Source: [Mycobacterium] vasticus
GTDB taxonomy: Bacteria > Actinomycetota > Actinomycetes > Mycobacteriales > Mycobacteriaceae
Assembly (NCBI RefSeq): GCF_020181595.1
Contig: NZ_CP084028.1
Location: 1,771,647 to 1,835,646, forward strand
Reading direction: 5' to 3'
DNA length: 64,000 bases
Shown here: piece after piece, positions 8,783 through 17,492 of the stretch
How the letters are laid out: the number at the start of each line of letters is the position of its first letter
How positions within the stretch are numbered: position 1 is the first letter of the stretch
Notes under the pieces: generated by a model
Databases searched by the model: none
Seen by the model: the letters and a program-made list of their open reading frames with translations, nothing else
Told to the model about the DNA's origin: nothing
Program-made: the position numbers and the translations under genes

Positions 8783-9867
8783 GCACATCCGTCGCACCCG
8801 TCCGCGTGTTCCAGGTCGCCACCGGCAACGTCGGCAAGGAGATGATCAAACGGATCGCCACTCGGCCCGACCTAGAACTGATCGGCGTGCACTGCTACTC
8901 GCCGGACAAAGTGGGCAGGGACGCCGGCGAGTTGGCCGGCATCGCCCCCAACGGGGTGATCGCGACCGGCAGCGTCGAGGAGATCATCGCGGCCAAGCCC
9001 GATGTGGTCACCTTCCACGGCGTGTTCCCCGACGAAGACCTCTACGTCGCCGTACTGGAGGCGGGCATCAACATCGTGACCACCGCAGACTGGATCACCG
9101 GCTGGCACCGCGACCACAACCACCCGCATCCCTCGGGCAAGCCTGTGACACAACTACTTTCCGAGGCGTGCGAGAAGGGCGGTGCGACCTTCTACGGCAC
9201 CGGGATGAACCCCGGTCTCAACCAGATTCTGGGTGTGGTGTGCGCGGCTGATGTCGCCGAGATCGAGAACATCACCACCATCGAATCCGTCGACGTGTCG
9301 TGTCATCACTCCAAGGAGACCTGGATCGAAGTCGGCTATGGTCAGCCGGCCGACGACCCGGAGATCCCGGCCAAGCTGGAAAAGTTCACTCGGGTCTTCG
9401 CCGACAGCGTCCTGATGATGGCCGACTGTTTCGGCCTGACGCTGGACGAGGTGACGTTCGGCTACGAGCTGGGCGTGTGCACCAGGGACGTCGACCTGGG
9501 CTGGTACGCGCTGCCCAAGGGATCGTTGGGCGGCAGCTACATCAAGTACCAGGGCATGGTCGACGGCGTGCCGCGCATCGAGACGCATCTTGAGTGGCAG
9601 ATGACGCCGTTCACACAGCCGAACTGGAATATCAAGGGCTGCTATATCACTCGGGTCAGCGGCGACCCGTGCGTCTACAACAAGCACATGATCTTCCCCA
9701 AGCCCGGCTTGGACCTGTCGGATCCGGACAACTTCGCCTCGATCGGCATGACGGTGACCGGCCTGCCCGCCCTCAACGCGATCACATCTGTTGTGGCCGC
9801 CAGGCCGGGGTTGCTGACCAGTGCTGACCTGCCACTGCGAGGATTCGCCGGACGCTTCAAGCTCTGA
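8779..9867 (+). CDS. DapB-like NAD(P)-dependent oxidoreductase
   Basis: 362 residues with an N-terminal Rossmann segment VFQVATGNVGKEMIKRI and a dihydrodipicolinate-reductase-like fold. Relatives are annotated as dihydrodipicolinate reductase-like or amine dehydrogenase-like proteins. This is not the lysine-pathway DapB, being longer and lacking its typical motif. ATG 8779 overlaps the Rieske stop as ATGA, so the two are translationally coupled and presumably act in one catabolic pathway. The substrate is unknown. Confidence 0.8.
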   Translation: MSTSVAPVRVFQVATGNVGKEMIKRIATRPDLELIGVHCYSPDKVGRDAGELAGIAPNGVIATGSVEEIIAAKPDVVTFHGVFPDEDLYVAVLEAGINIVTTADWITGWHRDHNHPHPSGKPVTQLLSEACEKGGATFYGTGMNPGLNQILGVVCAADVAEIENITTIESVDVSCHHSKETWIEVGYGQPADDPEIPAKLEKFTRVFADSVLMMADCFGLTLDEVTFGYELGVCTRDVDLGWYALPKGSLGGSYIKYQGMVDGVPRIETHLEWQMTPFTQPNWNIKGCYITRVSGDPCVYNKHMIFPKPGLDLSDPDNFASIGMTVTGLPALNAITSVVAARPGLLTSADLPLRGFAGRFKL

Positions 9868-9877
9868 CGCGCGTCAC

Positions 9878-10567
9878 CTACGGCATCGGGGTTCCGGCAC
9901 TGCCTTCGGTGATCGGGGTGCCCGCGCTTCCCGACGGCGGTGGCGTCGCCGGCACCGGACGGGAGGGGCGCTGCGCCGGAGCCTGCTGCGCGGGCGCTCG
10001 ATGACTGCTGCCACCGCCGGACGTCGGAGCCTGCTGCTGCGGCTGCTGCCGGGGCGCCTGTTGCCGTGGTGCGGCCTGCGGTGCCGGAGCCGGTGTCACC
10101 CAGCGGATCAGGTCGGCACCGCCGGCCTGGTACACCAGGCTGTTCGGGGCGTCGCCGGTCACGTCGAAGTAGACCTTGCCGCTGGTCTTCTGGCCCTGCG
10201 TGAGTCCGGTGGGCATGATGCCCTGCGCCGTGGGCACCGTGAAAAGTGCCTGGTAGTTCTGGCCGCTGGCCGAACGGGCGCTGAGGTTGGCGATGATCGG
10301 GAAAACCGTGCCCGCAACCGCCTCGTCGGTGGCGGTTGCCTCCCACAGTGTGCCGCGCGGCTGGTAGGGAATGGAATCCGAGCTGGGCCGCAAATCGCTG
10401 ATCGTCCAGCCGCTCACGCCGGGCCCCTCGGGCACGGTGGCCTGGGTGCCGATCGGATGGGTTGCCGGCGTCGGTGCCGGGTCCGGCTCAGCGCCGGCGA
10501 TCCCGGTGCCGAGGACACCGGCGGTGGCCAATGCTCCCAGAGCCAAGGCGGTCGAGATGGACTTCAT
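9878..10567 (-). CDS. MPT63-like (DUF1942) secreted protein with Pro/Gln-rich tail
   Basis: 229 residues. A signal peptide runs to about Ala26 (GTGIAGA), followed by an MPT63-like beta-sandwich domain: GWTISDLRPSS, a WEATAT segment and the GKVYFDVTGDAPN motif. MPT63 itself is a small secreted immunogenic protein of unknown function. Unlike MPT63, this protein continues for about 75 residues rich in Pro, Gln and Ala, ending in SAGTPITEGSAGTP. It is the downstream partner of a close paralogue encoded 151 bp upstream on the same strand. Confidence 0.85.
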   Translation of the reverse strand: MKSISTALALGALATAGVLGTGIAGAEPDPAPTPATHPIGTQATVPEGPGVSGWTISDLRPSSDSIPYQPRGTLWEATATDEAVAGTVFPIIANLSARSASGQNYQALFTVPTAQGIMPTGLTQGQKTSGKVYFDVTGDAPNSLVYQAGGADLIRWVTPAPAPQAAPRQQAPRQQPQQQAPTSGGGSSHRAPAQQAPAQRPSRPVPATPPPSGSAGTPITEGSAGTPMP

Positions 10568-10658
10568 CGGTCTGACTCCTCTAAGCGTTTTTCATCCCGG
10601 TGGCGTACGTGTCCAAGTGCTGAATCATTACGGGCTGCCTGCCAGGCTACCCAGAATG

Positions 10659-10701
10659 ACTCCGGCCCGGCACCCGCAGAAAGCGGGAGCCGGGCCGGAG
10701 T
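10659..10701 (-). terminator. Strong stem-loop after the first MPT63-like gene
   Basis: Perfect 13-bp stem ACTCCGGCCCGGC / GCCGGGCCGGAGT with a nested 5-bp stem CCCGC/GCGGG. It begins 18 bp after the stop of the 10719-11762 gene. There is no U-tract, as is common for mycobacterial intrinsic terminators. It may attenuate rather than stop reading into the next MPT63-like gene. Confidence 0.55.
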
Positions 10702-10718
10702 TCTACGGCGTAAGGGGT

Positions 10719-11762
10719 TTACGAACCGGAGCTGTTCGCAGCGCCCGCCACGGCGGCACCCGACGAAGCGGTGCCGGTCGAGGGGACCGGGGTGCCCTGA
10801 TTGCCGGCCGCCGCCGGGGTGCTCTCCGCGCTACCCGCCGCCGGGGCGCCTGCGGTCTCCGCGGGGATCGGGGTGCCGGAGCTGGCGCCCGCCGCCGGGG
10901 CCGACGCCGCCGGGGTGCCCGACGAGCCTTGCCCCTCCGGGGCCGAGGCCACCGGGGTGCCTGCCGAAGGGGTGCCCTCGGAGCCGGCAGCCGGGGTGCT
11001 CTCCGCGCTACCCGCCGCCGGGGTGCCCTCAGCGCTACCCGCCGCCGGGGTGCCCTCAGCGCTACCTGCCGCCGCCGGAGTACCCGCCGCCTCAGCCGGT
11101 AGCGGAGTGCCCGAGCTGCCCGCGGCCACCGGGGTGCCCTGGCTGCCGGTCGTGGCCGGTGCGTCGGTCTTCGGGCTGCCGACGGTGGCCGGCGCGGGCT
11201 TCGGGGCGGTGGCCGCCGGGGCTGACGTGCCGCGCGGGGCGGCGGCCGGAGCCGGCGAACCGCCGCCGGTCGGTGCGGCCGGAGCGGCCGGGGTCCACAC
11301 CAGCATGTCCTTGCCGGCGTGCTGGTAGACCGCGCTGTTGGGGGCGTCACCGGTCACGTCGAAGTAGACCTTGCCGCTGGTCCGCTGGCCCTGGGCCAGG
11401 TTGGAGGGGTTGACGCCCTGCGCGGTGGCCACGGTGAACAGTGCCGGGTAGGTCTGACCGCTCGAGGAGCGGGCGCCCAGGTTGGCGATGACCGGGGTGA
11501 CGGTGCCCTGGATGGCTACGTCGGTGGCGGTGGCCTCCCACAGCGTGCCGCGGGGCTGGTAGGGGATGGCGTCCGAGCTGGGACGCAGGTCGCTCACCGT
11601 CCAACCCTGGACGACGCCACCGTCCACCACGGTGCCCTGGCTACCGATGGGCTGGGTGGTGGGGCCGGCTTCACCGGCGTCTGCGGCGGCGATAGCTGCG
11701 CTGAATGCGCCGGCTGCGGCCAGCGCTCCGGCTGCGGCAATGGCTGTCGGGATCAACTTCAT
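10719..11762 (-). CDS. MPT63-like (DUF1942) secreted protein with long Ala/Gly/Pro repeat tail
   Basis: 347 residues: a signal peptide (to about residue 26), an MPT63-like domain to about residue 160, then about 185 residues of low complexity built from GTPAAGSAE-type units. The domain keeps GWTVSDLRPSS, IPYQPRGTLWEATAT and GKVYFDVTGDAPNS, almost identical to the neighbour at 9878-10567, so the pair is a tandem duplication. The tail has no charged or hydrophobic core and is probably disordered and surface-exposed or cell-wall spanning. Its repeat number is expected to vary between strains. Function is unknown. Confidence 0.85.
   Translation of the reverse strand: MKLIPTAIAAAGALAAAGAFSAAIAAADAGEAGPTTQPIGSQGTVVDGGVVQGWTVSDLRPSSDAIPYQPRGTLWEATATDVAIQGTVTPVIANLGARSSSGQTYPALFTVATAQGVNPSNLAQGQRTSGKVYFDVTGDAPNSAVYQHAGKDMLVWTPAAPAAPTGGGSPAPAAAPRGTSAPAATAPKPAPATVGSPKTDAPATTGSQGTPVAAGSSGTPLPAEAAGTPAAAGSAEGTPAAGSAEGTPAAGSAESTPAAGSEGTPSAGTPVASAPEGQGSSGTPAASAPAAGASSGTPIPAETAGAPAAGSAESTPAAAGNQGTPVPSTGTASSGAAVAGAANSSGS
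10990..11070. repeat. 27-bp tandem coding repeat (three units)
   Basis: Three consecutive 27-bp units (10990-11016, 11017-11043, 11044-11070) encode a 9-residue repeat AGSAEGTPA/AGSAESTPA in the MPT63-like tail. A fourth copy, identical to the first unit, lies at 10813-10839. The in-frame period means copy-number change would lengthen the tail without breaking the gene. Confidence 0.8.
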
Positions 11763-11890
11763 CGGGGGGTGACTCCTCGGGTTCGACTGGATCTCGGGGG
11801 TGCTTGCTCAGGGGGCAAATCTTAACGGATTGACCACGATCGGTGGCCCGCGTCTCAGGTATTTCGCTGGTCACGCAACTGGCCCTGCGG

Positions 11891-13672
11891 CTATGAATGC
11901 AGGCTCCACCAGGAGTAGATCTGTTCCAGGCTCGGTGTGTTGTGCTCGCTGCGTACCGAGCCGATCACCAGGTGCTTCTCGTTGGACCAAGCCAGCAGGG
12001 GAGCGCCCTGACGATTGGCGCAGAGCAGCATTCCCGACTTTTCTTGGCTGTTCGCGGCATGCCAGGCGCCCGGCGACAGGATCTTGTTCGGGCACTCGAC
12101 GACGGTGCTGGAGTGCGTCGTGTTGTCGAAGCTCTGGCGCATCGCTTCGGCGTCTTCGAACAGCGAATAGATCGCCGACGGCGGGCCTCCTGGGTCGACG
12201 TTGCGTCCGCAGGTCATCGCCGCGATGGCGCCGTCCAACGGCTGCGTCGACTTGCAGGTGCCCTCCGGATAACCGGCCGGCAGCAGCTTGAGCAGGCGGG
12301 CCTCGGCTTCGGCGTTCGCAACCGTCACGGTGGACTGCGAGGCTCCCGAATCGTCGGAATCGACGGCGAAGTCGTCGGAACCGGAGCGGTTCATCAGCCA
12401 GGTGATCAGCCCGACAACGACGACGAATATCGCCGCCAGGCGGATCAGCAGCGCGCGCTTGGCGGGATCGCGATAGGCGGGAACTGATTTCGGTGAACTG
12501 AACCAGTCATCGTCGGTCGCCGAGACGCGAGAAACGCGGGGCAGGCTCGGGTTGGTGGGCGGGGCCACCGGTTCCGGCACCGTGATCTCGGGCTCCTGCG
12601 ATGCGGGGGACGACGGGGCAGGGGGTGCCGACGGCGGAGTCTCGGGCGGAGTCGGCCGCGGTTCGGCCGCAGGTGCCGGCGGGGCTACCGGCGGCTGGAC
12701 AGCGGGACGCAGCACCGGGGGTGTCGGGGGTACTTCGGCCGCCGGAGCGGGCGGCGCAACCGCGGTCGGCGGCTCGATCAACGGGGGCGTCGCCTGTTGG
12801 CTGGCCTCGTAGATCTGCACGGTTCGATGCTGGTCGGGAGCGCTCAACGCCTGGTAGGCCGCGGTCGCCAGCTCCGCGGCACTGCTGTAGCGCTCCGTGG
12901 GGTCCTTGGCCATGCCCTTGGCGATCACCGCGTCGAAGCTGGGCGGAATCGTCGAGCCGGCAAGGCTGGGCCGCGGAATCGGCTTGCTCTGGTGGGCGTT
13001 GGCCAGCATCTTGACGCTGTCGGCCCGGTACGGCGGCGCACCGGTCAGGCATTGGTAGAGCACGCACGCCAGTGAGTAGACGTCGACGCCCGCACCGAAA
13101 TCACCGCCGCCGAACAGTTCCGGCGCGGAGTACTTCCAGCGGGCGCCGCCGTGCTCGGCGTCCACAGAGCTGGCACCGGGCGCGCCGGCGATCCCGAAGT
13201 CCACCAGGTAGACGAAATCATCGCTGGTCAACAGGATGTTGCGCGGTTTGACGCCTCGGTGGATTACCCCGGCGGCGTGCGCGGCGTCCAGTGCCGCGGC
13301 AACCTGCCACACCACGTTCACCGCGCGGGAGGGGGGCAGCACGCCGGTCCGCTTCAGCACCGCCGACAGGTCGGCGCCGGACACCAACGGCATGTCGATG
13401 AACACCTCGCCGTCCAGCTCGCCGTAGTCGCGGACCGGGACCACATGCGGTTCCTGCACCCGCCCCACGGTCAGAGCCTCACGCTGCAGCCATTCCCGAA
13501 ACGCCGGATCGTGGCCCAATGCCGGTGTGACCAGCTTGAGTGCGGCCGTCCGGTTCTTCTGGACGTCGACGGCGTCGTACACCTCACCGGTGGGTCCATG
13601 GCCCAGCAGTCGAATCAGGAGGTAGCGCCCAACACGTGACCCAGCCCGCGAACCCGACGCGGTCTCGCCCAT
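11891..13672 (-). CDS. Membrane Ser/Thr protein kinase homologue with HRG instead of HRD
   Basis: 593 residues from ATG 13672, preceded by GGAGGA at ideal spacing; an in-frame ATG at 13753 is less likely. The kinase domain covers about residues 17-280: glycine loop LLGHGPTGEVY, Lys46, Glu65, VDFGIAG (Asp158) and SAPE. The catalytic loop reads HRGVKPRN, so the proton-accepting Asp is Gly140 (codon GGC where GAC is expected), while Lys142 and Asn145 are kept. A Pro-rich linker (about 300-380), one membrane helix (about 407-427) and an outer domain with four cysteines follow. It is probably a pseudokinase or a very weak kinase with a sensor domain. Confidence 0.85.
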   Translation of the reverse strand: MGETASGSRAGSRVGRYLLIRLLGHGPTGEVYDAVDVQKNRTAALKLVTPALGHDPAFREWLQREALTVGRVQEPHVVPVRDYGELDGEVFIDMPLVSGADLSAVLKRTGVLPPSRAVNVVWQVAAALDAAHAAGVIHRGVKPRNILLTSDDFVYLVDFGIAGAPGASSVDAEHGGARWKYSAPELFGGGDFGAGVDVYSLACVLYQCLTGAPPYRADSVKMLANAHQSKPIPRPSLAGSTIPPSFDAVIAKGMAKDPTERYSSAAELATAAYQALSAPDQHRTVQIYEASQQATPPLIEPPTAVAPPAPAAEVPPTPPVLRPAVQPPVAPPAPAAEPRPTPPETPPSAPPAPSSPASQEPEITVPEPVAPPTNPSLPRVSRVSATDDDWFSSPKSVPAYRDPAKRALLIRLAAIFVVVVGLITWLMNRSGSDDFAVDSDDSGASQSTVTVANAEAEARLLKLLPAGYPEGTCKSTQPLDGAIAAMTCGRNVDPGGPPSAIYSLFEDAEAMRQSFDNTTHSSTVVECPNKILSPGAWHAANSQEKSGMLLCANRQGAPLLAWSNEKHLVIGSVRSEHNTPSLEQIYSWWSLHS

Positions 13673-13815
13673 CAACGACTCCTCCAGAAAGCGCCCAAAA
13701 CCCGATCGTCGCGGGCGTGGCCCCGACGACATCGCCGCCCATGATTTCATCATTGAACGCGCCGGGCATCAGCCGGTCGCGTCAAGTTGGGCCCAAATCC
13801 ACCTGACCTGCCCGG

Positions 13816-14928
13816 TCAGCGACCGGTCAGGTTACTGATCGTCATGATCTCGAGGTTGCGGTAGGCCAGTCCGGACGGCTGAACCAGATCGTGAAACCAC
13901 AGCTGGGGGGCGGTGGTGTAGGGACTGTCCCAGGAGTCCCACGGCAGGTAGGTCTGCGTCCGCCCGGCCACAAAACCCCAGTTGTACGCGCCGACGTTGT
14001 GCCGCTTCATGATGGGCAGGATGTCGTCGATGGTGCTGCCGCGGGTTCGCGCCAGGTATTCGGTGCACATGATCGGCCGGCCCAAGGGCGCCAGCTCGGC
14101 GATCCGCTGGTTGAACGTCGTGGACCTGTCATAGGAGTGGAAGGTGATGAAGTCCGAGCTGCCCAGCTGGGTGTTGACGATCGAGCTGCCTTCGCGCGAG
14201 CCCTCCCAGATACCACTGGTCAGCGGCTGCCGGGCATCGACCGATCGAGCCCAGCTGAACACCTGGGGCAGCAGGTCGCTGATCAGGTCGAGCTTGTCGG
14301 ACCGCTCGACGGCGCTGTACTCGCGTGCCATGTTGTCCGGCTCGTTCCACAGATCCCAGCCGAGAACTCTGTCGTCGTACCGGAATTGGGTCATGACACC
14401 GGTGACGTAGTCATACATGGTGCGGTAGTAGTTGCGGTCGCCGAGCCGCTCGGCGCCGGGGCTCTGCACCCAGCGCGAGTTGTGGATGCCGGGCCGCGGT
14501 GCGAGCTGCTGACCCGACTTGGGGTGCGGATCCCAGCAGGAGTCGAAGAGCACGAACAGCGGTTTGATCCGCCGGCGGGCGGCGACCGACACGAATTGGG
14601 CCAGCCGGTACTGGAAGCCCTTGCGGTCGTTGGCCCACAGCTGGTCGTGCAGGAACACCCGCATGGTGTTGAAACCCGCGTTGTGGGCCCAGCTCAGCTC
14701 GTTGTCGATGCGCTGCAGATCGAAGGTTCCAGCCTGGAACATCTCGAGCTGGTTGACGGCGGTCGAGGTGATGTAGTTCGACCCGACGGGCCAGCCCTGT
14801 GCCTGGTACCACCGGTTGACACGATCAATGGACCACCGGCCCGGGTCCGCGCCGGCGAGCGGGAGCCGGCTCAACGTGGGACCCGCCGCCAGCAGCAGAG
14901 GCAGCCCCAGCGCCGTTCGACGTTTCAC
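13816..14928 (-). CDS. Secreted glycoside hydrolase, GH5/cellulase-like
   Basis: About 370 residues from GTG 14928; the frame is open further upstream but runs across the divergent promoter. The N-terminus VKRRTALGLPLLLAAG is a signal sequence with a twin-arginine-like start. The TIM-barrel catalytic pair is visible: acid/base Glu196 in WDLWNEPDN and nucleophile Glu290 in CTEYLAR. The HDQLWAND and FDSCWDPHP segments fit GH5-like enzymes. A beta-glucan, mannan or xylan substrate is possible. It stands alone downstream of the divergent SDR/CoA ligase pair. A short inverted repeat at 13801-13832 overlaps the stop and may help termination. Confidence 0.82.
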   Translation of the reverse strand: MKRRTALGLPLLLAAGPTLSRLPLAGADPGRWSIDRVNRWYQAQGWPVGSNYITSTAVNQLEMFQAGTFDLQRIDNELSWAHNAGFNTMRVFLHDQLWANDRKGFQYRLAQFVSVAARRRIKPLFVLFDSCWDPHPKSGQQLAPRPGIHNSRWVQSPGAERLGDRNYYRTMYDYVTGVMTQFRYDDRVLGWDLWNEPDNMAREYSAVERSDKLDLISDLLPQVFSWARSVDARQPLTSGIWEGSREGSSIVNTQLGSSDFITFHSYDRSTTFNQRIAELAPLGRPIMCTEYLARTRGSTIDDILPIMKRHNVGAYNWGFVAGRTQTYLPWDSWDSPYTTAPQLWFHDLVQPSGLAYRNLEIMTISNLTGR

Positions 14929-15077
14929 GATGTGACCATAGCTCCCGCGCCCGTGGTGTGCGGTCCTCGCGTCCGGCCTGTCGGCGAGCAAATCGGGCGG
15001 ACGCAACAGGGGTAACAGCAGCCACCTACACTGCGCAGAGCACAACCAGCCCGAATCGCGTCGTCGGAAGGCGGATC

Positions 15078-15914
15078 ATGTCGCAGCATCTGCAGGACAA
15101 GGTGGTTCTCGTCACCGGCGCCGGAGGCGGATTCGGCAAACTGATCGCCGAGAAATGCGCTGCCGGGGGCGCCCGGGTCGTGGGGGTGGATATCGGCGCC
15201 GACGAACTGGCCTCCGTCTTCGACGGAATCACTGCCGCGGGACTGGCCGGCACCCATCAGGTCGCCGACGTCACTGACATGGAGCAGATGCAGGCCGCCG
15301 TGCAGCACGCGGTGGCGACCTTCGGCGCGGTGGACGTCATCGTCAACAACGCCGGCGTGATGCCGCTGGCCTTCTTCGCCGACCACGCGCAGGCCTGGCG
15401 GCAGTGGCACCGCGCGATCGACATCAACATCAAGGGTGTGGTCAACGGAATCTCCGCCGTCTACGACCAGATGATCGCGCAGGGCCGCGGTCACGTCGTC
15501 AACATCTCCTCGATCTACGGCAACGCCGGCGTCGCCGGTTCGGGCGTCTACAGCGCCACCAAGGCCGCGGTCACCGTGCTGTCGGACTCCCTGCGCAGCG
15601 AGGCGAAGGGCAAGATCAAGGTGACCACGGTCAAGCCGACCGGAGTGCTGGGCACCAAACTCGGCAGCGGAGTGGTCAACGGTGCGGCGATCATGGGCAT
15701 CGTCGGGACTCGCGGCGGGGACTACATGGCGTCCATGACCGCGTTCGCCAACGGCACCCTGGAGCCGGAGCAGGCCGACGTCGACTCGGTCAGGTACTGG
15801 CTGATCACCCCCGACGATCTGGCCGAGGCGGTGGTGCACGTGATCGACCAGCCGTGGGGAATCAGCATCAGCGACATCACCGTTCGGGCCAGCGGCGAAG
15901 ACTACATCTACTGA
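15078..15914 (+). CDS. Short-chain dehydrogenase/reductase
   Basis: 278 residues from ATG 15078, preceded by GGAAGGCGG. Classical SDR motifs: VTGAGGGFG at about 12-20 for the cofactor, NNAGVMP, and YSATK with a serine (NISS) 13 residues before the Tyr. It lies 30 bp before an acyl-CoA ligase gene, which suggests a shared role in activating and oxidising or reducing a lipid or aromatic acid. The longer frame starting at 14958 crosses the intergenic region and was not used. Confidence 0.88.
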   Translation: MSQHLQDKVVLVTGAGGGFGKLIAEKCAAGGARVVGVDIGADELASVFDGITAAGLAGTHQVADVTDMEQMQAAVQHAVATFGAVDVIVNNAGVMPLAFFADHAQAWRQWHRAIDINIKGVVNGISAVYDQMIAQGRGHVVNISSIYGNAGVAGSGVYSATKAAVTVLSDSLRSEAKGKIKVTTVKPTGVLGTKLGSGVVNGAAIMGIVGTRGGDYMASMTAFANGTLEPEQADVDSVRYWLITPDDLAEAVVHVIDQPWGISISDITVRASGEDYIY

Positions 15915-15944
15915 CCGGAAGCCAGCGCGTGATGAGGAGTTGCT

Positions 15945-17492
15945 GTGCCTGATTGGGAGTCGCCGGCCTACACCGCGGCCGAGGTGGCCCGGTATCACGC
16001 CGCCGGCTGGTGGTCGCAGACCACGTTGTCGGATGCGGTTCGCCGAAACGCGCAACGCTCACCGGACAAGACTGGCTATCTGGATTACCTCGGCTCGACG
16101 GCGCTGACCTGGCGCGAATTCGACGCCGCCGCAGATGAATTGGCTGGCCGACTGGCCGGTGCCGGGGTGTCGCCCGGCGACCGGATCGCGGTGTGGCACC
16201 GGGACTCCGCAGCCATCCACGTCTTGTTCGTCGCGCTGGAACGCTGCGGGACGGTGGTGGTGGGTATCGGCGCCCGCGCCGGACTCCGTGAGGTGAACGC
16301 CATCCTGACCGCATCGCAGTCCAAGCTGCTGATCACCGACCAGCAGCACCACGCCGGCGCCGGCGGCCTCGGGATCGAAGTCATGAGCAGCGAGGCGCTG
16401 GGTACCGAAATCGGGGTACCGGGACCACAACTCGGCCCCGACGACGTATTTCTGATCAACTCGACGTCGGGCACCACCGGCCTGCCCAAGTGCGTGGTGC
16501 ACACCCAGAATCGCTGGCACTACTTTCATCAGTTGGCAGTCGCCAACGGGCGGTTGAGCGCCGACGACGTCTTCCTGCCGATCATTCCCACCCCGTTCGG
16601 GTTCGGCCTGTGGACCAGCCACACCACCCCGATCCACCTCGGGGTGACCGCTGTGCTGCTGGATCGCTTCACGGCAGCGGCGACCTGCGCGGCGATCGCC
16701 AAACATCGGGTAACCGTATTGTGCTGCGTCAGTACGCAGTTGACCATGATGATGGCCGATCCGGCCAGCCGTGAATTCGACCTGAGCTCGCTGCGGGTGG
16801 TGTTCACCGGCGGGGAGGCGCTGCCGTACCGGCCGGCCGCCGAATTCGAGGAACTGACCGGCGCCACCATCCTGCAGTTCTACGGCTCGAATGAGACCGG
16901 TGTCCTGAGTGGAACCACCCTCGACGACCCCCTGGAGCGGCGATTGCGCACCGGAGGGCGCGTCGTCGGCGAGATGGCGGTCCGGCTGTTCGGTGGCGAG
17001 CAGGGGGACGTCGACGTGACCGACACCGGCCGGGGCCAGCCCGCCTGCCGCGGCCCGGCCACCAGCCTCGGGTACCTGGGCGGCACCGATCACGACAAGC
17101 TGTTCACCGCCGACGGCTGGATGCGGATGGGCGACATCTGCGAGATCGACTCCGACGGCTACCTCAGTGTGACCGGACGGACTTCGGACTTCATCCTGCG
17201 GGGCGGCAAGAACATCAGCGCCGTCCAGGTGGAGGATGCCGTGATGACCCACCCGGCGATCGCGGTGGCCGCCGCGGTGCCGATGCCCGACGAGGTGTTC
17301 GGTGAGAAGGTCTGCGTCTACGTCGAACTCGTCGGAGGCGGCACGCTTGAGTTGGCTGACCTCGTCGAACACCTGCTGGGGCTCGGGGTGTCCAAGGAAC
17401 TGCTGCCCGAACGGCTCGTCGTCGCCGAACTACCGCGGTCCTCGGGCGGGAAGATCGCCAAAGGGCAACTGCGCGAACAGCCCTACTCGTAG
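15945..17492 (+). CDS. AMP-forming acyl-CoA ligase (ANL superfamily)
   Basis: 515 residues from GTG 15945 with AGGAG at 15935-15939. Adenylate-forming motifs: STSGTTGLPK (P-loop), FYGSNETG, GDICEIDSDGYLSVTGRTSD, and the C-terminal catalytic lysine in SSGGKIAK. It would convert a carboxylic acid to acyl-CoA through an acyl-AMP. The preceding SDR is probably a partner. The substrate class cannot be told from sequence alone. Its 3' end overlaps the convergent ankyrin gene by 10 bp. Confidence 0.88.
   Translation: MPDWESPAYTAAEVARYHAAGWWSQTTLSDAVRRNAQRSPDKTGYLDYLGSTALTWREFDAAADELAGRLAGAGVSPGDRIAVWHRDSAAIHVLFVALERCGTVVVGIGARAGLREVNAILTASQSKLLITDQQHHAGAGGLGIEVMSSEALGTEIGVPGPQLGPDDVFLINSTSGTTGLPKCVVHTQNRWHYFHQLAVANGRLSADDVFLPIIPTPFGFGLWTSHTTPIHLGVTAVLLDRFTAAATCAAIAKHRVTVLCCVSTQLTMMMADPASREFDLSSLRVVFTGGEALPYRPAAEFEELTGATILQFYGSNETGVLSGTTLDDPLERRLRTGGRVVGEMAVRLFGGEQGDVDVTDTGRGQPACRGPATSLGYLGGTDHDKLFTADGWMRMGDICEIDSDGYLSVTGRTSDFILRGGKNISAVQVEDAVMTHPAIAVAAAVPMPDEVFGEKVCVYVELVGGGTLELADLVEHLLGLGVSKELLPERLVVAELPRSSGGKIAKGQLREQPYS

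Noticed and set aside
10813..11130. Regular repeats that could suggest a CRISPR array
   Set aside because: The units are in-frame 27-bp coding repeats without unique spacers and lie inside a secreted protein gene.
9821..11413. A 530-codon plus-strand frame across the two MPT63-like genes
   Set aside because: Cys/Pro/Arg-rich shadow of the minus-strand genes, which have signal peptides and a recognisable domain.
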